Source: Lingula anatina | Lineage: Eukaryota; Brachiopoda; Lingulata; Lingulida; Lingulidae | Direction of reading: 5' to 3' | NCBI RefSeq assembly: GCF_001039355.2 | Contig: NW_019775857.1 | Span: 575,522-639,521 of the forward strand | Length of the DNA stretch: 64,000 nucleotides | Shown: piece by piece, positions 24,790 to 37,937 of the stretch | How the letters are laid out: each line of letters opens with the position of its first letter | Numbering within the stretch: position 1 is the first letter of the stretch | Notes under the pieces: model-generated | Database searches by the model: none | What the model was told of the DNA's origin: nothing | Seen by the model: the letters and a program-made list of their open reading frames with translations, nothing else | Program-made: the position numbers and the translations under genes

Positions 24790-27700
24790 TTTCGTTAGAT
24801 CGCTAGTGAAAGAATTAATTGTCATCGGTGCTATACACATTGCTCAAAGAAGTGAGGATCTTTTTGTTAATTACATGTACAGTAGGCCTAAAACGTCGGT
24901 TTTCCTTGAATTTTGTACTCGAGTTCTCGTAATTGTTAGTTAGAGACATATGAATTATATACGGGTAACGTCAAATTTGTTTCAGTTGTATACGGATTAT
25001 TATTTTTCTCATAGTTTTTCTGAGCGCCTGCCAATTGCTCTGATATGACCAAAATAGATAGGTGCTACACGCTATATATAAGAAAACATTTTACAAAGTG
25101 GACATCTTTCATGAAAATGCCCGACAAACAAAATACCCCAGATCAAAAGAAAAAAGAAAGAAGTTAATTCTATTAAAAAGGAAATTGCATCATATGCATA
25201 TTTTATGCTATTCTAGCAAAAGTCTTGGTAAACCATCAAGTCATACCTTATCCACACGTGTCTGTAAATTGTGCCAAGAAAATGTTGTGAGGGATATTAC
25301 GTTTTAGTAAGTATACGATGCATACATATATTAGCGGTAGCTTCAATCGCAAATCACTATCTCCATCTCTATGTGTACATGTACAGGATATATAACGTTG
25401 GAGTACAGTGATCAGCACAAAAAAACTGGATAGAGACAGATAGTGAAAGTAAAAACAGAGAGTTGATATTCTATTTCCTTCGTTCTTTCTTTCTTTATTC
25501 ATTTATTTTATTCGGCAAAATTAAAAACTATTTATTAGGTCATTTTTTCTAGTTTTCTAAAACCTGTTACTTGTATGTTTGGCTGTATTAGCTCACAATA
25601 TACTCGCAAAATAAAATTGATATCATTTTCATGGCACATCACTTTATAGAACATCATGAAGACTAACCATTTTGCTGACCTTAGGTTTGATGTCAAATGT
25701 GAAATGTGATATTTTCGATAAGAAAACTATTAGTAAATGTTCAGTCCTTTCTAATGGAAAAATGCATAAGGTCTCGTTACCATTAGCTCTTTTGGTCTTT
25801 GGAGCACGTTTACTTTTTATTTCTACAATTCTATGCGGCATTAAACTATTTTACATCTACTGGGTAATTCATTTGTGTTGGTGTAAAAAATCGTCTTTTC
25901 TGTTGTTAGTCTGTTATTATTATTATTATAATAATAATTATTATTATTATTTTGGAGACAACCAATCTGTTGCCGCAATTCAACTCGATGAATATTCCAG
26001 TTTGCCCGGTCACATCCATTATAACTCATAGTCAAGATTGTATAGTTGAATCCAAAAGGTAATTTATTCAAGAATTGTATACAAACTGTTGAGCAATTAA
26101 TAAATACCATCAGTTGTACGTGTTTCGCCTTTAGTCAACAAGAGACGCTTCATAAATATGGAATGCCGCAAATTTCAGTTAACACAATGTTGTGATATTC
26201 ATAATGACAATTGACGGGTGACATTGTTTGTATGTCATCTAAGAACATACAATATATGACATTAGTCCGGACTAAATCTGCCACGGGCGCCGTATGATGG
26301 TACGATTTAATAAATTGTCAAGCGTTTTGGCATGACAAAATCTAGAGATTTCGTACAATTTCGCAAGGCAACAAGCCAGTCTCCGCAGAGACGTCGCACA
26401 AAAAGGGATTCGCAGGCAGTGTACGAGCGCCGTACCGACATCGCATGGCAAATGTAATCTAGCCTTTTGGTGGGTTTGCTATGCACCCCACATGCGGCGG
26501 GAAACACCTTGTGACAAATATGATATAAAAAGTAAAATGGGCATGTAATTATCTTATCCGATGGAAGTTTTGTCAATTTCATATCAAATATAATTCTATG
26601 AAAAATAATTAAATCGTGTGATTTCCATTCATGATCAGGTACATATTGTATATGACAATACTTGATATAATAACATGACTTAGAATCCTCTGCACCCTAA
26701 GCGCTACCATCACAACCCAATATATATACATGTTCAAAATAAAATCACATTATATAATTATGATCTTAATCAGATTACCTTTCCTTAACACGATTTACTT
26801 GTGACTAGATATCTCATCCTTTGTCGCCAAATTCCTAATTGTGACAATACGACTTTAAAAGGTTTACAAAAATAAGTTCATGTCTTATCCATACTTAGTT
26901 TATAGCTAAATTTACATTGCAATTAAATGGTCGCGTCTTTTACCTCAGAGCATGGGAAAAATAATCTCCATTTCAATTTGCATGATGGTGTTAATAACAG
27001 AGACATTGAAACGCAGGAAAAGAAACATATCACATGGAGAGGAGAGTAAATATGAGGAAGTTTTAAGACTCCTACCACACGTCGGTAAAGTTGCTCTATA
27101 TCCAATTATAAATTGGGGGCAGATGAACATGGAAATGTGCAGCTGGTGCTTGACATGAATCACGATGGACATGGGAAGTGCAATAAATGAAACGATCGTG
27201 TCACTGAAAATATCTACTGAAGAATCTCTTGAAGAGGGAATGAGGTCAGCATTTAAAATCTTGTAATGTTTGTTGAACTATGACCTATGAACTATGACCT
27301 TTGAACTATGATCTTAACGTAAATGCTACAAAATAATTATAGTGCCTTAGATGCTATAATACTGCACTTTACCTGTCGTATCACAGAGCGCTTCGAAGTA
27401 ATCTTCACAAAATGTGTTTAAACGAATTTACTAAAGTCTGATTTTTTGGACCTTCTATTTCATGATGCATCCATCGAAATTGGACGCTAGTCATCTCTTC
27501 ACAGCATGACAATTTTCACAGTCTACCTGATTCACACGGAAAAATGAAATATCTGTATCGTAGCTTAACCGGAGACCCTTTCGTTATCATGCCAACCGCC
27601 GACGTCATATATGGAAGGCAACAGTATTAATACATGAACCGTCAAAAAATGTTGAGGCCTATGACGATTACAAGCAACTTTAACTACGTGGAAAGAAAAG

Positions 27701-28580
27701 CTGAGGTCCGAACACAATGATAATTAAGTCCTAATTCTCAAATGAAAACCATCCGAGATAGCCCTACGTCGTGAGACTTAGCGCAAAATCGAACAAGATA
27801 GCGCGAGATTTGGAGGGGGTGGGGTCAGAAATAATGGCACCCGAGCTAGTATTGCGCAACCGCGAATAAAAACTGACAAAATTTACCAAGGGATATTTTT
27901 CTATTCGTTATCTCTTGAAGCCTGTGAATTATGCACAACAGTACGTATTCATTATAAGAAGCATATTGTTTCTGTAATGCTTTTTGACGACTAAATTCCC
28001 GGCCCATAGTTTCAACATTACTGCCTATAAGGTTAGCCCCGCTTCACGCCGATTCTGACACGTTTACAGGTCTCGTATGATACACACAGCACCGACCGCC
28101 TCGTTTTGGCTTTTGGGCTTTTTTTTCGGATAGTTTCCATTAAAACGGGTTTCTTTATCATGTAAAATAACTTATTCTTTGTAGCTGCAGATCTTCCGCG
28201 AACTGGTATGACGGGCCTCCTCAAACCTGACATGTGTGGGTTACATCATACTAAAATCAGTATTAGGTAAAATCTGCAGCTACGTCGTTTTTTAACTATC
28301 GTGTTTTAATATTGCTATAGGAGCACCATATTTGACTTGCTTTGTACACAAAACTATATACAAACACTTCTTTGAGTGTTATTGTGTACAACAGCAATGG
28401 TCGTTAAAGCTGTTTAAAACTGCTTACCTCAAGCAACATCAGTGATTTAGTGCCATTCTTAATACTATTACTTTTCTATACTTGTAAATGCAGTTTTTTT
28501 ACATTTGCATATTTTACAAATATGTCCCTTGAAAATAAGACCAAGTCAACACTGAGGTTTTCAAACTATCTGCCTGTGCG
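24790..28580. other. Intergenic region between TSP1 gene and kinase gene
   Basis: No supported exon. Contains the 3' UTRs of both convergent genes (extent unknown), a TTA/ATA microsatellite at 25915-25950, and a threefold gaactatgacct(a/t)t repeat near 27275-27312. Open frames here are short and show no domain. Confidence 0.5.
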
Positions 28581-29501
28581 TTACTTTCGTTTGGCGATGA
28601 GCTTCTCTATCTTGTTAATAATATCATTGACAGTGGGTCTTTCCTCTTCTTTCCTAGCAACGCACGTGATGCAAGTCTTCATGAGGTTGACGTCACGTAT
28701 TGTGGTTGCTATGTGATGTATAGTGTATCCAAGGCTGTACACGTCAGAAGCAGTTGACGTAACGTAGCCGTCGTGCGCTTCGGGAGCTAGATGGGGGATC
28801 GAGAGACGCTCCGCTTCACTGGAGACTGCGTATTCAAATCCTCTTTTGTATGAAGCTAAACCCAGATCAATGTATTTAAGTTCAAAATCCTCATCGTCTT
28901 TTAATACGATAAGAATATTGCTGGCCTTAAAATCGTTAAAGAGGACATCTCTGGAGTGAACTGCTTTCATTGTCTTTGCCATGTGCAAGCATATTTCCCG
29001 CCACGTTTTCTTCAATTCGGCGCTGATCGGCTGTTTTTTGTCAATCTTACTAATGGCATCCCAAAGCGTAAATCCGTCGGCGAAGTTCTCCTGTACAAGC
29101 CCCCACTCAAGCTGCGACCCGTCCGTGACGTTGGTGCGCACCATGCCAAACATCTTGAGAAACATCCCAGTGCCCCTGAGAACATTCGAGATTCTGATCT
29201 CGTGCACTTGCTGTTTATACTTCGGTGGCGTCATGATCTTCACGGCAACACTTCTCTTCTTACCTTTAGTGATGTAATTTGCGCGATATACAACTGCGTG
29301 CGTTGAGTCACCTAATTTCACGGTCCCGTTCTGGTCGCGTTCAAACGAGATCTCGGAGCGTGGGATTCTCTTGATTACCGCCGCCATGTAAGGATCTCCA
29401 TCGTCTGTTACATCAGCTTTAGTGTCATAGAAAGGAGGCTCAGGTAAGTTAGGAGACGCAGGGAATATATCCCCAGTCTTTTTAACCATGGACAGCAATA
29501 C
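28581..29501 (-). other. Exon 7: kinase domain 3 with degenerate Gly loop
   Basis: Acceptor ttaccag before 29501; 306 codons plus stop. A 60-residue linker leads into a kinase domain whose Gly-rich loop is reduced to GDSTHAVVY, while V-K, H-E, F-N-D-F-K-A-S-N, I-D-L-G and A-P-E are all kept. It is the most diverged of the three domains and may bind nucleotide differently. The protein ends A-K-R-K. Confidence 0.8.
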
Positions 29502-32500
29502 CTGGTAAAAATAAACCACATAATTTGTTAACATGTAATGCATTTAACGACTTGTTACTGCTTGAAGACAGAAGTGGGTGCGCCGCAAGAAAACGCAGTA
29601 TATACTCCAGTGCAGTAGACTACTGCAATCATACTGCAAACATGCCTCAAAGCTGCTTCGAGTAGGGAGCTCATTAGCATATTTGAAACATGCTTCTATC
29701 ATGCTGCTAATCATGCTCCTCCTCTGTACAACCCTATGTAAATATTGAAGTAGAATTGCAGTAGGCTATACTGCATTTCTACTGCAAATATGCTCCACAC
29801 CACTACTGCGTTAATGCTTCTTTGCTACTTCGATACTACTGCATTTTCGTGCGCGCGCGAATTCTTTTAGTTTTTAACATAACAATCAACGCAGATTATA
29901 CATACATGTACAGTAGGATCGAGATATCATCACAAATTATCTGAACATATTGCAACTTTTTAAAATGCAAAGGGTAACCAGGACCCGCCTAGCTATGAAA
30001 ACTGGACATTCACACATAGATCTGCTGTAAACCTTATCACTTTACCTTTAGCTGATCAATCACGTAATCCATGCTAGGCCTGTCTTCTGGGGCCGATTCC
30101 ATACATTCCTCAGCCAAATCCTTCAGCACGAATAACTGAGCGTAGTCGTAGACCTCATACAAGGCATAGCCTAGGGAGAACACATCAGACGCCACTGTGG
30201 TCGCCACTCCATCGTGTGCCTCGGGGGAAAGGTATTTCATGGATTCCCTCTCCTCGTCAGTAGACTCTGCGTATTCAAACCCCTGCTTGTAGGAGGTGTG
30301 TCCAACATCCACCAGAACGGGGTTCCCGTAATGGTCCTTGCCAAGCCTCTGGATGAGAATATTGTCCGTCTTGAAGTCATTAAATATAACGTCTTTGTCG
30401 TGGAACGCCTTGAGTCCTTCCGCCATCTTGAGGCAGATTGCAAGCCAGCTTTGGGCGTCGAAGTAGACTTTTTTGTATAGGAGATCCCACATGGTGAGCC
30501 CGTTCCCATAGTACTCCTGCACCAGGCCCCACTGGACTTTTTCCTTTACTGTCACTTTTGCCATGCCGTAAGTGACCGGGAACAAGTCGCTCCGGTTTAT
30601 GTACTCATACATTCTTAATTCGTGAATAATTTGCTTTACACGGGGCTTTTTGAGGACTTTAACAACCACGCGCTTCTTGTCTCCGCCATCGGACGCTTTG
30701 AGATGAGCCAGATAGACGTAAGCGAATGTCCCCTTACCGACCTCCACGGGCCTTCCCCGCGTGTTCAAGATGATGGTGATGTCATTGCTGGGAATACGTG
30801 TCACGGGGGTGGTCACAAATGTGTCGTTGGTGTTGAATAATGAAGAGGAAACCTGTTCCAAACAAAATGTTGGTCAATGAATTTTGCAATGTCATTATCA
30901 CTGCTGTGTTAACGTTTCTTTGATATCAGACAACTGCATGTACTTCAAATAACGTTATGGTTCCGTGAAGGTACTTACATTTTGTATGGATTCGATAAAT
31001 TACAGAAATAGACTCTATTGAAAACAATTGCACCACTACATCCACCTATGGGAAACTTAATTGTTATCACAATCTGACAGGTAAGGCAGGACGTTTGTTT
31101 TACCTTACTCCTTGGCACGTTAGTCTCTGGCAGTGCCGGCGTTCTGGGGAACATCAGCGACGTCTCGCGGTCTAGCTCCTGTCGTATGCGCTTAAGACTG
31201 TTAATGATGTACTGGATGCTGGGTCTCTCCTGGGGGTCCTCCACCAAACACTCTTTGCCCAGGGGGAGCAGCTTGACCAGGTCCGTCATGTCCCCAACTT
31301 CATAGATGAAGAAACCCAGACTAAAATGGATTGATCAATGGTTATTCCAGTTAGTTAGTTCGTGGGCTTTCAAGCTTTGTTTAAGAAACGAGTGTGATCT
31401 GATATTAAAACCATTTCGTTTGACTACTTTAGTATCAAAATGACGGTCCGTTACCTTGTATTACTTTAATCAATTTACAATCAACTTTATATGTACCTAA
31501 ATATATCAGATGCCACCGTGGTCTTCTCTCCGTCGTGGGCCTCTGGGGCAATAAAATCCATCTCTTTCCGCTCCTCTACGGTCGACTTGGCGAAAGCATG
31601 TCCAGTGCGATACGACGAACAGCCAACGTCAATAAGCTTCATTCTGTAACGTCCGTCCTCCTTGGCAAGTAGCATATTGTTGGACTTGAAGTCGTTGAAC
31701 AGAACGTGTCTCTCGTGCAGCTTCTGCATTCCTTCTGCGGCCTGAAAGATGGAGGAATGAGAATGCGTTTGATCTCAACCAGGCACAACTATCGCAATGG
31801 GCTTATGGTTGAACATTTATCACATTCTCACCAAAAATGTGAAAAAGTTTGAAACGAGTCCGTCAAGTTGAATTAGATTTGGGACCAAAGTTGATGCACC
31901 AATGATTAATTGTATTACCAGTGATAAATTACATAATTCCTTTAGCGTGAGAACAAACATTTAAATTTCTAACAAAAGACCTTGCTCATCTAAGGCGATT
32001 TATTACACCCTTAGGTCCAAAAATTTAACGACCACTCCCATTCCCTCCATACTGCCTCCCGGGGCCACACTTCCTTTTTCTGAACCCCCAACCCATAAAA
32101 GTGTTTCCACTCACGTCTAGGCAGAGCTGCAGCCAGTTGTGAGGGCTTATAACGTCATAAGTGTTGCCACGGCTGTGGAGGAAGTCCCAAGCCGTCTCTC
32201 CATCCGCATAGTACTCCTGCAATACAGAAATTACATATCTGAATGTGTGTAGGAATTCGACTGCGGCCAAATGATATGACAGGAGTCGATAAAATGCCAT
32301 AGCTTAGCGCCTAAGGGAAACATCGAAATTGCGCCCCTGTCTAAACACTTGACATCAATTATCTAAGATAACTTTGTAATATATCAAACTTTGTCATATA
32401 TCAGTACTAGTCCTAGGAATGTGGCGCCCATGGCCATGTGCCCCAAAACACCATTCTCTAGGTATGCCACTTACAATAACTGTCCGTGTATTTAAATGTC

Positions 32501-35074
32501 AGTACAGAGAAAAAAGAATTTGGGATAGATTCACTCTTACACTTTTACCAAAATGCCACAATTATGATTTATGAAATGTAAGATTAAAAAAAAAATGACC
32601 GCCTAACTCCGAAAATCGAATCGATAGCCCCTTTCTTCTAAAAATAAAAGACCTATTAATCGCATCCCCATCGTACTATCCCTGACTAATCCAACGTATC
32701 AAGGAGGTAATTACCCTCCCATTACAATAATAACATCGCAACCTTGCTACTTAAACATTTACGGAAAACCTAATGCAATATTAGGGGCATTTTGAACAAC
32801 TGCTCTAAATCTCGGGTAGTCTCTCTGCTGAGAGGAAGAGGCTGAAATTGTAAGTATTGTGCTGCCCTCTCTGCCTGTTGTATCCGCCTATGGCCCAGAA
32901 CTAACATCTACATTGTTAACCGTCTTTGAGCTCGTTCCTAATGAAGCTAGCGTTACATACGTGGATCGACCAAGTGAGTTGCGTGGAATACTAGTACAGA
33001 AAAGCTGGTGATTATATGAGTACGCTGGAAACAAGAGAAGACGTGTTAATCTATTAATTTGATTGCATTCAGCGAGAGTCCCAGCGGAGTTGGATCGATC
33101 TACGTAGAACGAAAGCTTCATTGAGAATGAACCCTTAAAGTAGGCGTCCAACCCATACCTGTACCAGTGCCCAGGAGTTCGCTCCCCGAATATAATTTCT
33201 CGCAACTCCATATAGATCAGGAAAGAGGCCCGTATCCTTAAGGTACTCCAGCAACCTGGCTTCGTGAAATATCTGCATCGGTTTGTATTCCAAAAGAACT
33301 TTAACCGCGGCGTCCTTCTTTTGGACGCCTATCGCAACTTTTGCCAGGTAAACGTGAGCAAAAGTCCCCGAGCCAATGGCTACTGGTTTTCTTTTGTAGT
33401 CCTTGACGTAAGTTATGTTTGTGTAAGGTAACCTAGTAATGGCGGCGTTGACGTAAGGGTCATCCTTAGACAGCGGCTTCGCTTTTGTCTTGTAAAGTTC
33501 TATGGTCGGTAACATAGGGGTTTTCTTCATATCCCTATACCGCGGCGACTCCTCGGATCCTTCACCGTCATCGTAGAAGAAATCGTCAGGGTTTTCCATG
33601 GGGTCGTTTATAGCCGGCAATTCACTGTCTTCTCCTTCGTTGTTGTCATCTTCTTCTTCACCCGCATCGAAAGAGTCATTTGTCTCATCAAAATCATCAT
33701 CGAGGTCTTCACTAAAATGTGACCTGGATATCAGAAAGGGATCGCTGTCGTCTGCTTTGTTGTCGTGCGCATGCGTATATATACCGGAAGCTGTGGCGTT
33801 TCCGTCCGTTGCAGGTGTCCCTTGGCTCCAATTGGACGAGGTAGAGCGTTTGGAGAGGTGCTGGTACTTAAAGAGTGGGTAGACGTTTGGACAGAATTGC
33901 GCATTTTCAATGAAATCTGAAAAAAAAAAAAAAAAAAAACAGACAGATGAAAAGCAAAGACAAGAGGAATAATTGCGCGATCTGAAAATTTCTTGAAATT
34001 ATTGTTTTATAGTAATTTACACCCGTAAGTTACGCCATCATTAAATGTGTGATATGACCTTTGATTCGGTGAGATCAGTTCATGTCTGCAGCAAATTTCG
34101 TGGTTTTACGTTTTATTCTGTAGAAAAGTCCACACATCAGCGCCTTCATAAAACGATAACCGGAAAAACTACATCTCGCTAATATAAATAGAGCATACAG
34201 AATAAGACTGGTGTGATAATAATTTCCAATTATTCGCAGTCGTCATCATGTCTCATGAGAATATCAATTTAATTATCGATCAAAGTCCCGCGACGCAGTT
34301 CTGTTATCAAAAGAATTTTTTATTGACGAAAACACAATTTATCCATTCAGATTCGGCGTTGTATTCAATTAAGGTGATACGCACTTTATCTTAATTACTC
34401 AGAAGGACTTTTATCAGTCACGTAGAATGAATTCCCTAAATTCACTGAAATAAAAGCCTGGACTGCAGCCACTCGCGCGTCAAAGTCGTTTGCACATTTG
34501 ACACTGTTTATTAATTTTTATTTGTTTTTATTGGGTTTGTTTTGTTTTGTATACATAGTCCTACAGTTCAATAATTTAGTGCATCCATTGTTTATATATT
34601 AGCATTATTTCGTTCCAAGATAGTGGACAAACAAAGTCCATATTTGGATTCAATATTTTGTAGAATTTCACGGTTAAAACCTTAAACTGATGTTCGCAAT
34701 TAATATTCTGTCAATTTAAGAAAAGAAGGCATCTTAACATAAATGGTTTTTTAGCGTTCATTTTCAATATAAACATTACAGATACATGTATCTGTATGTC
34801 AATACAGCGGTGATTCTCATGTGTTAATAATATAATGCCCACTATAGATTCCTGTTCATCTGATAATAAATGTACTTGTCATACATTTATACAGTACCTA
34901 ATCGCACGGGTATTAGTCACTCTGTCTTTTCATCTACCGAGTTCTTTTGTTCTACTTCTAAATTTTGCTCTAGTTCTTTTATTTGACGTCAGTCCTGCCC
35001 TACATGTTGTCTTTGGGGTTCACCGCCGCCATGTTGGTTTGACCGTCTGTCTGCCTGTTTGTTCAAATCGATAT

Positions 35075-35111
<37 letters not shown>

Positions 35112-35636
35112 GTGTGTGCGCGCGCGCGAGTGTGTGTTCGTGATTTGATAGAACACGTGTGCTAACGTGTGTCTGCGTGTGCATTTGTGAACGAGATCAC
35201 TACTTTTTTGCATGAAAGTGTTATGTGGGAATGCGTATTTGTACGCCATAGAGGACAGAATCATACCAATTAATTAAATAACTTTATTCACAAATAGAAA
35301 AAAACCATCGTGTAAATTTAAACCTTGATACTTTTGACACATGGGATTTTACAAACGAATACCAATTGACAGCAATTACATAAAATAAAAGAAATAAAAA
35401 TAAAATGAATGCGATCACGGACTTTTTTTGACAAAAGTGCGAGGATAATAAAAAACATAGGCAGAGAAGAACACTGGTTTTGTTTGGATCCTGTACATAA
35501 AGAACGCCACAAGGAAGAAAGGTCTCGTATCTCTTTGCCGTAATTTGTTTTACTTACCAAAATTATACCAGGAGTCCCACACCGCCCCTCCATGACAGCA
35601 GACGACAGCGGAGAACAGCAGCAAGATCCATTCCAT
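28581..35636 (-). CDS. Secreted protein with three tandem protein-kinase domains (7 exons, 1042 aa)
   Basis: Exons in transcript order: 35636-35558, 33916-33159, 32216-32115, 31741-31497, 31320-31104, 30852-30046, 29501-28581 (TAA stop 28583-28581). All introns are GT..AG; phases run 1,0,0,2,0,0 and the sum is 3129 nt with one open frame. The start is ATG at 35636, giving a signal peptide (MEWILLLFSAVVCCHGGAVW). Residues 27-about 200 form an acidic D/E-rich spacer. Kinase domain 1 spans about 205-460, domain 2 about 500-736, domain 3 about 795-1040. Each has the beta3 Lys (K232, K532, K824), alphaC Glu (E245, E545, E837), catalytic Asp and Asn in a shared F-N-D-F-K-x-x-N loop (D330, D626, D926), a D-V/L-G metal Asp (D351, D649, D948), PEAHDG and SDVxSLG motifs. 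Predicted to act in the secretory path or outside the cell; substrate unknown. The alternative is separate neighbouring genes, but domain 2 has no Met before its Gly loop and all joins are in phase. Confidence 0.78.
29590..29850. repeat. Cluster of GCAGTA/TACTGC motifs in kinase-gene intron 6
   Basis: About nine copies of GCAGTA or its complement TACTGC lie within 260 bases. They include a 14-bp near-perfect hairpin (29750-29763 with 29769-29782, loop GGCTA) and a short TGCAGTA-gac-TACTGCA stem (29611-29627). ATGCT and TTGAAGTAG-like words recur too. It looks like a degenerate foldback or satellite-like element. Confidence 0.5.
30046..30852 (-). other. Exon 6: complete kinase domain 2 in one exon
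   Basis: Acceptor ggaacag before 30852 and donor AAG|GTAAAG at 30046; 807 nt, 269 codons, phase 0 at both ends. It has an intact Gly loop GKGTFAYVYLA, V-V-K, F-N-D-F-K-T-D-N and V-D-V-G. The stop that ends the longer open frame lies two codons past the donor and so is intronic. Confidence 0.8.
35077..35137. repeat. (TG)n/(CG)n microsatellite in kinase-gene intron 1
   Basis: About 20 TG units followed by a cgcgcgcg stretch and more TG; alternating purine-pyrimidine, so a candidate Z-DNA former. Confidence 0.9.
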
Positions 35637-37937
35637 GGCTTTGCTTCTCGTCCTGCAATATGATCATATAATGATATTTTTTTTCACTTATCAGATAACC
35701 GTTATTTCCGTTTAAGAAATCAGTTGCCACAGGAAAAAACACTTCAATTTATGGACGGTGACAAACTCTCTCTTGGTGTAATGACGAGCATAATTCTGCT
35801 TGGTAAAGAGATGCAAAAAAAAAAAAAAAAAAAAAAAAAAAAGATAAGCAAATCAAAATTACTAAAATTCCGCCTCTGATAGTGGACGTTACAAAACCTC
35901 CTCAATCCTATCTCAGAATTTAAGATGATGGTTTCGATACCGTCCGATAATACTAATAAAAGACAACAGTAAAAGTGCCGCAGAGCTAGCCCATAGAACG
36001 GCACTGTACAAAACCTATCAGAACCCCCGCTGTGCAAAATTTCCCACCGTTCATTAGAGAAAAAGATCGATAAAACTCAACGTGATCATCCCAGACCAGA
36101 ATTTAAGCAGCTTGTCTGGCTATTAGTTCGTAATTGTCATTAGGCAGTTAAGGTAATCACTTTTGCGGCTTGGATACTGGAGCCTAACTGGTTTCGATAA
36201 TGAATTCATATTTACCAGTTGGACTTCAGTCAAATAAGAAAGGAAATGATCAAAGAATCCCTATGTCTGCATACGCAAATGTATTTACTTCAACCAAATT
36301 AATAAACTGAGTTTTCTGTTATTTCTTGTGGAAAAACTAGTACGTGTTACAGTAGGTCGAGCGTGCTAAAATCACTTGGCATCTCCAGGAGAGACATGAA
36401 AACAGCTAGTGGATAACTATGGAGAGAGAGAGAGGGGGGGTTATTTGCGGGTTCTTCTCCTTTTTCGAAATCAAACAATACCTTCTCTATTTCAAATGTG
36501 CTGCACATATATCGATAAGGTCTTCACTAGATCCGTTTTTAATACGCACACAAATGCACAAACACACACACACGCAGAGAGAAAGAGAGAGAGAGAACGA
36601 AAGAAATATAATTAGTGTCTAAGAGAAGCTTCTATCGGACGTCATGTCGGGAACAGATAAGTTGCAGCCAAAGTTGATGCCATTTGTTAACATTCTCGGA
36701 AACACAGCGGCCCACATACAGGAGAAGGTTTACTGATAATGGATATTGTATTCAATAAAATCACATGGTAAGCGTACACGCCAGAAGAGGAAAAATTATT
36801 AAGTTCAGGGGAATGAACTGTTTGCAAGCCATAGAAGAAAAATTAGTAGAATTGCAGCATACGAAGCGCGCGGTTGCGCATAGAAGACGGGAGGTATGTC
36901 AATGAAAAGAAATGTCATTTTAATTTTTAAGGCGTACAGTGTGTTATCTATGCGCACTTAACATCTTTGTATCTCTCTCCTGGTCGAACCTCGTGATATT
37001 TTGCAGGGTTGGCTTGGCAATAACTGCGGCATCCAATGTCAAAAATGAGCAAATCTGAGACGAAGCATACCATTTATATGCACCTTTGTATCAGCAAGCC
37101 ATTTCATTGTTCAACACGGTCTCTCTCTCTCTCCCTCTCTCACGCACGCACAATTTAGGCCTACATTATCAAACAGATAGACAGCCTGCTAAGGAAATGT
37201 TAGGTACTAAGATAATAGAAGTTATTTTTTTATCCTGAAACAATGGGCCATAGCAACAAAATTTACGAACAGTGAATGCACTTCGTCTGTGAAGAAAATT
37301 GAAAATGTACCCAAAATGAAATTTCCTATATGGCTCTCTCTATATAGAAATTAGATCCAAAGTTCAAATCACCATAGCAACAAAAATATCATGGGTACCT
37401 ACCTTTTTATAATCTAGTGCCAACTATTTATGCAATAAATGTAAGAAAAATCTATCAGGCGGTGATATCATAAGGACAATGCATTAAAATGAATTTTAAG
37501 CTTACAGCAAGGAAAGCAGGAGATTGTTAATCCTCGTCTCCTCCTACCTTATCGTAATATAGAAATCCTAACTGTTGTCTGGGCAGATCTCTAATCTCTA
37601 ATTATGATGATTGTAGCTGGGCAGTGTGTTATAAAAGTTGCGGTATTTCGTAAGTGAGACACTACTAACTATGCACTATATACAGTGTATGAGAAATTTA
37701 TCTCGCCCGAACACGCGACAACGGCTGAGATAAAGCCACAAACACGAACCTATTCCATCCACTTAAAATGGAAATAAAGGCAATGAAAAATGGCAAGGTG
37801 TGAACCAGTTTCACCTGAACCTTAAAAAATCTCAGGGCTGTCTTGTTGATAAGAGGTCATCCTTTAACCATAAACATTCTTAAAAATCAACCTTTTGCTT
37901 TCTTTTTTACATTTCATGTAACCTTAATGCACAATTA

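Noticed and set aside
28956-29306. Plus-strand frames of about 100 codons over kinase domain 3
   Set aside because: Antisense shadows of the conserved kinase exon.
30037-30861. Kinase domain 2 as a separate gene ending in its own stop
   Set aside because: No Met before the Gly loop, the apparent start is a TTG inside the intron acceptor, and the stop lies just past a good donor; phases join to both neighbours.
34835-35264. Frames on both strands across the TG repeat
   Set aside because: Generated by the microsatellite; no homology or splice fit.
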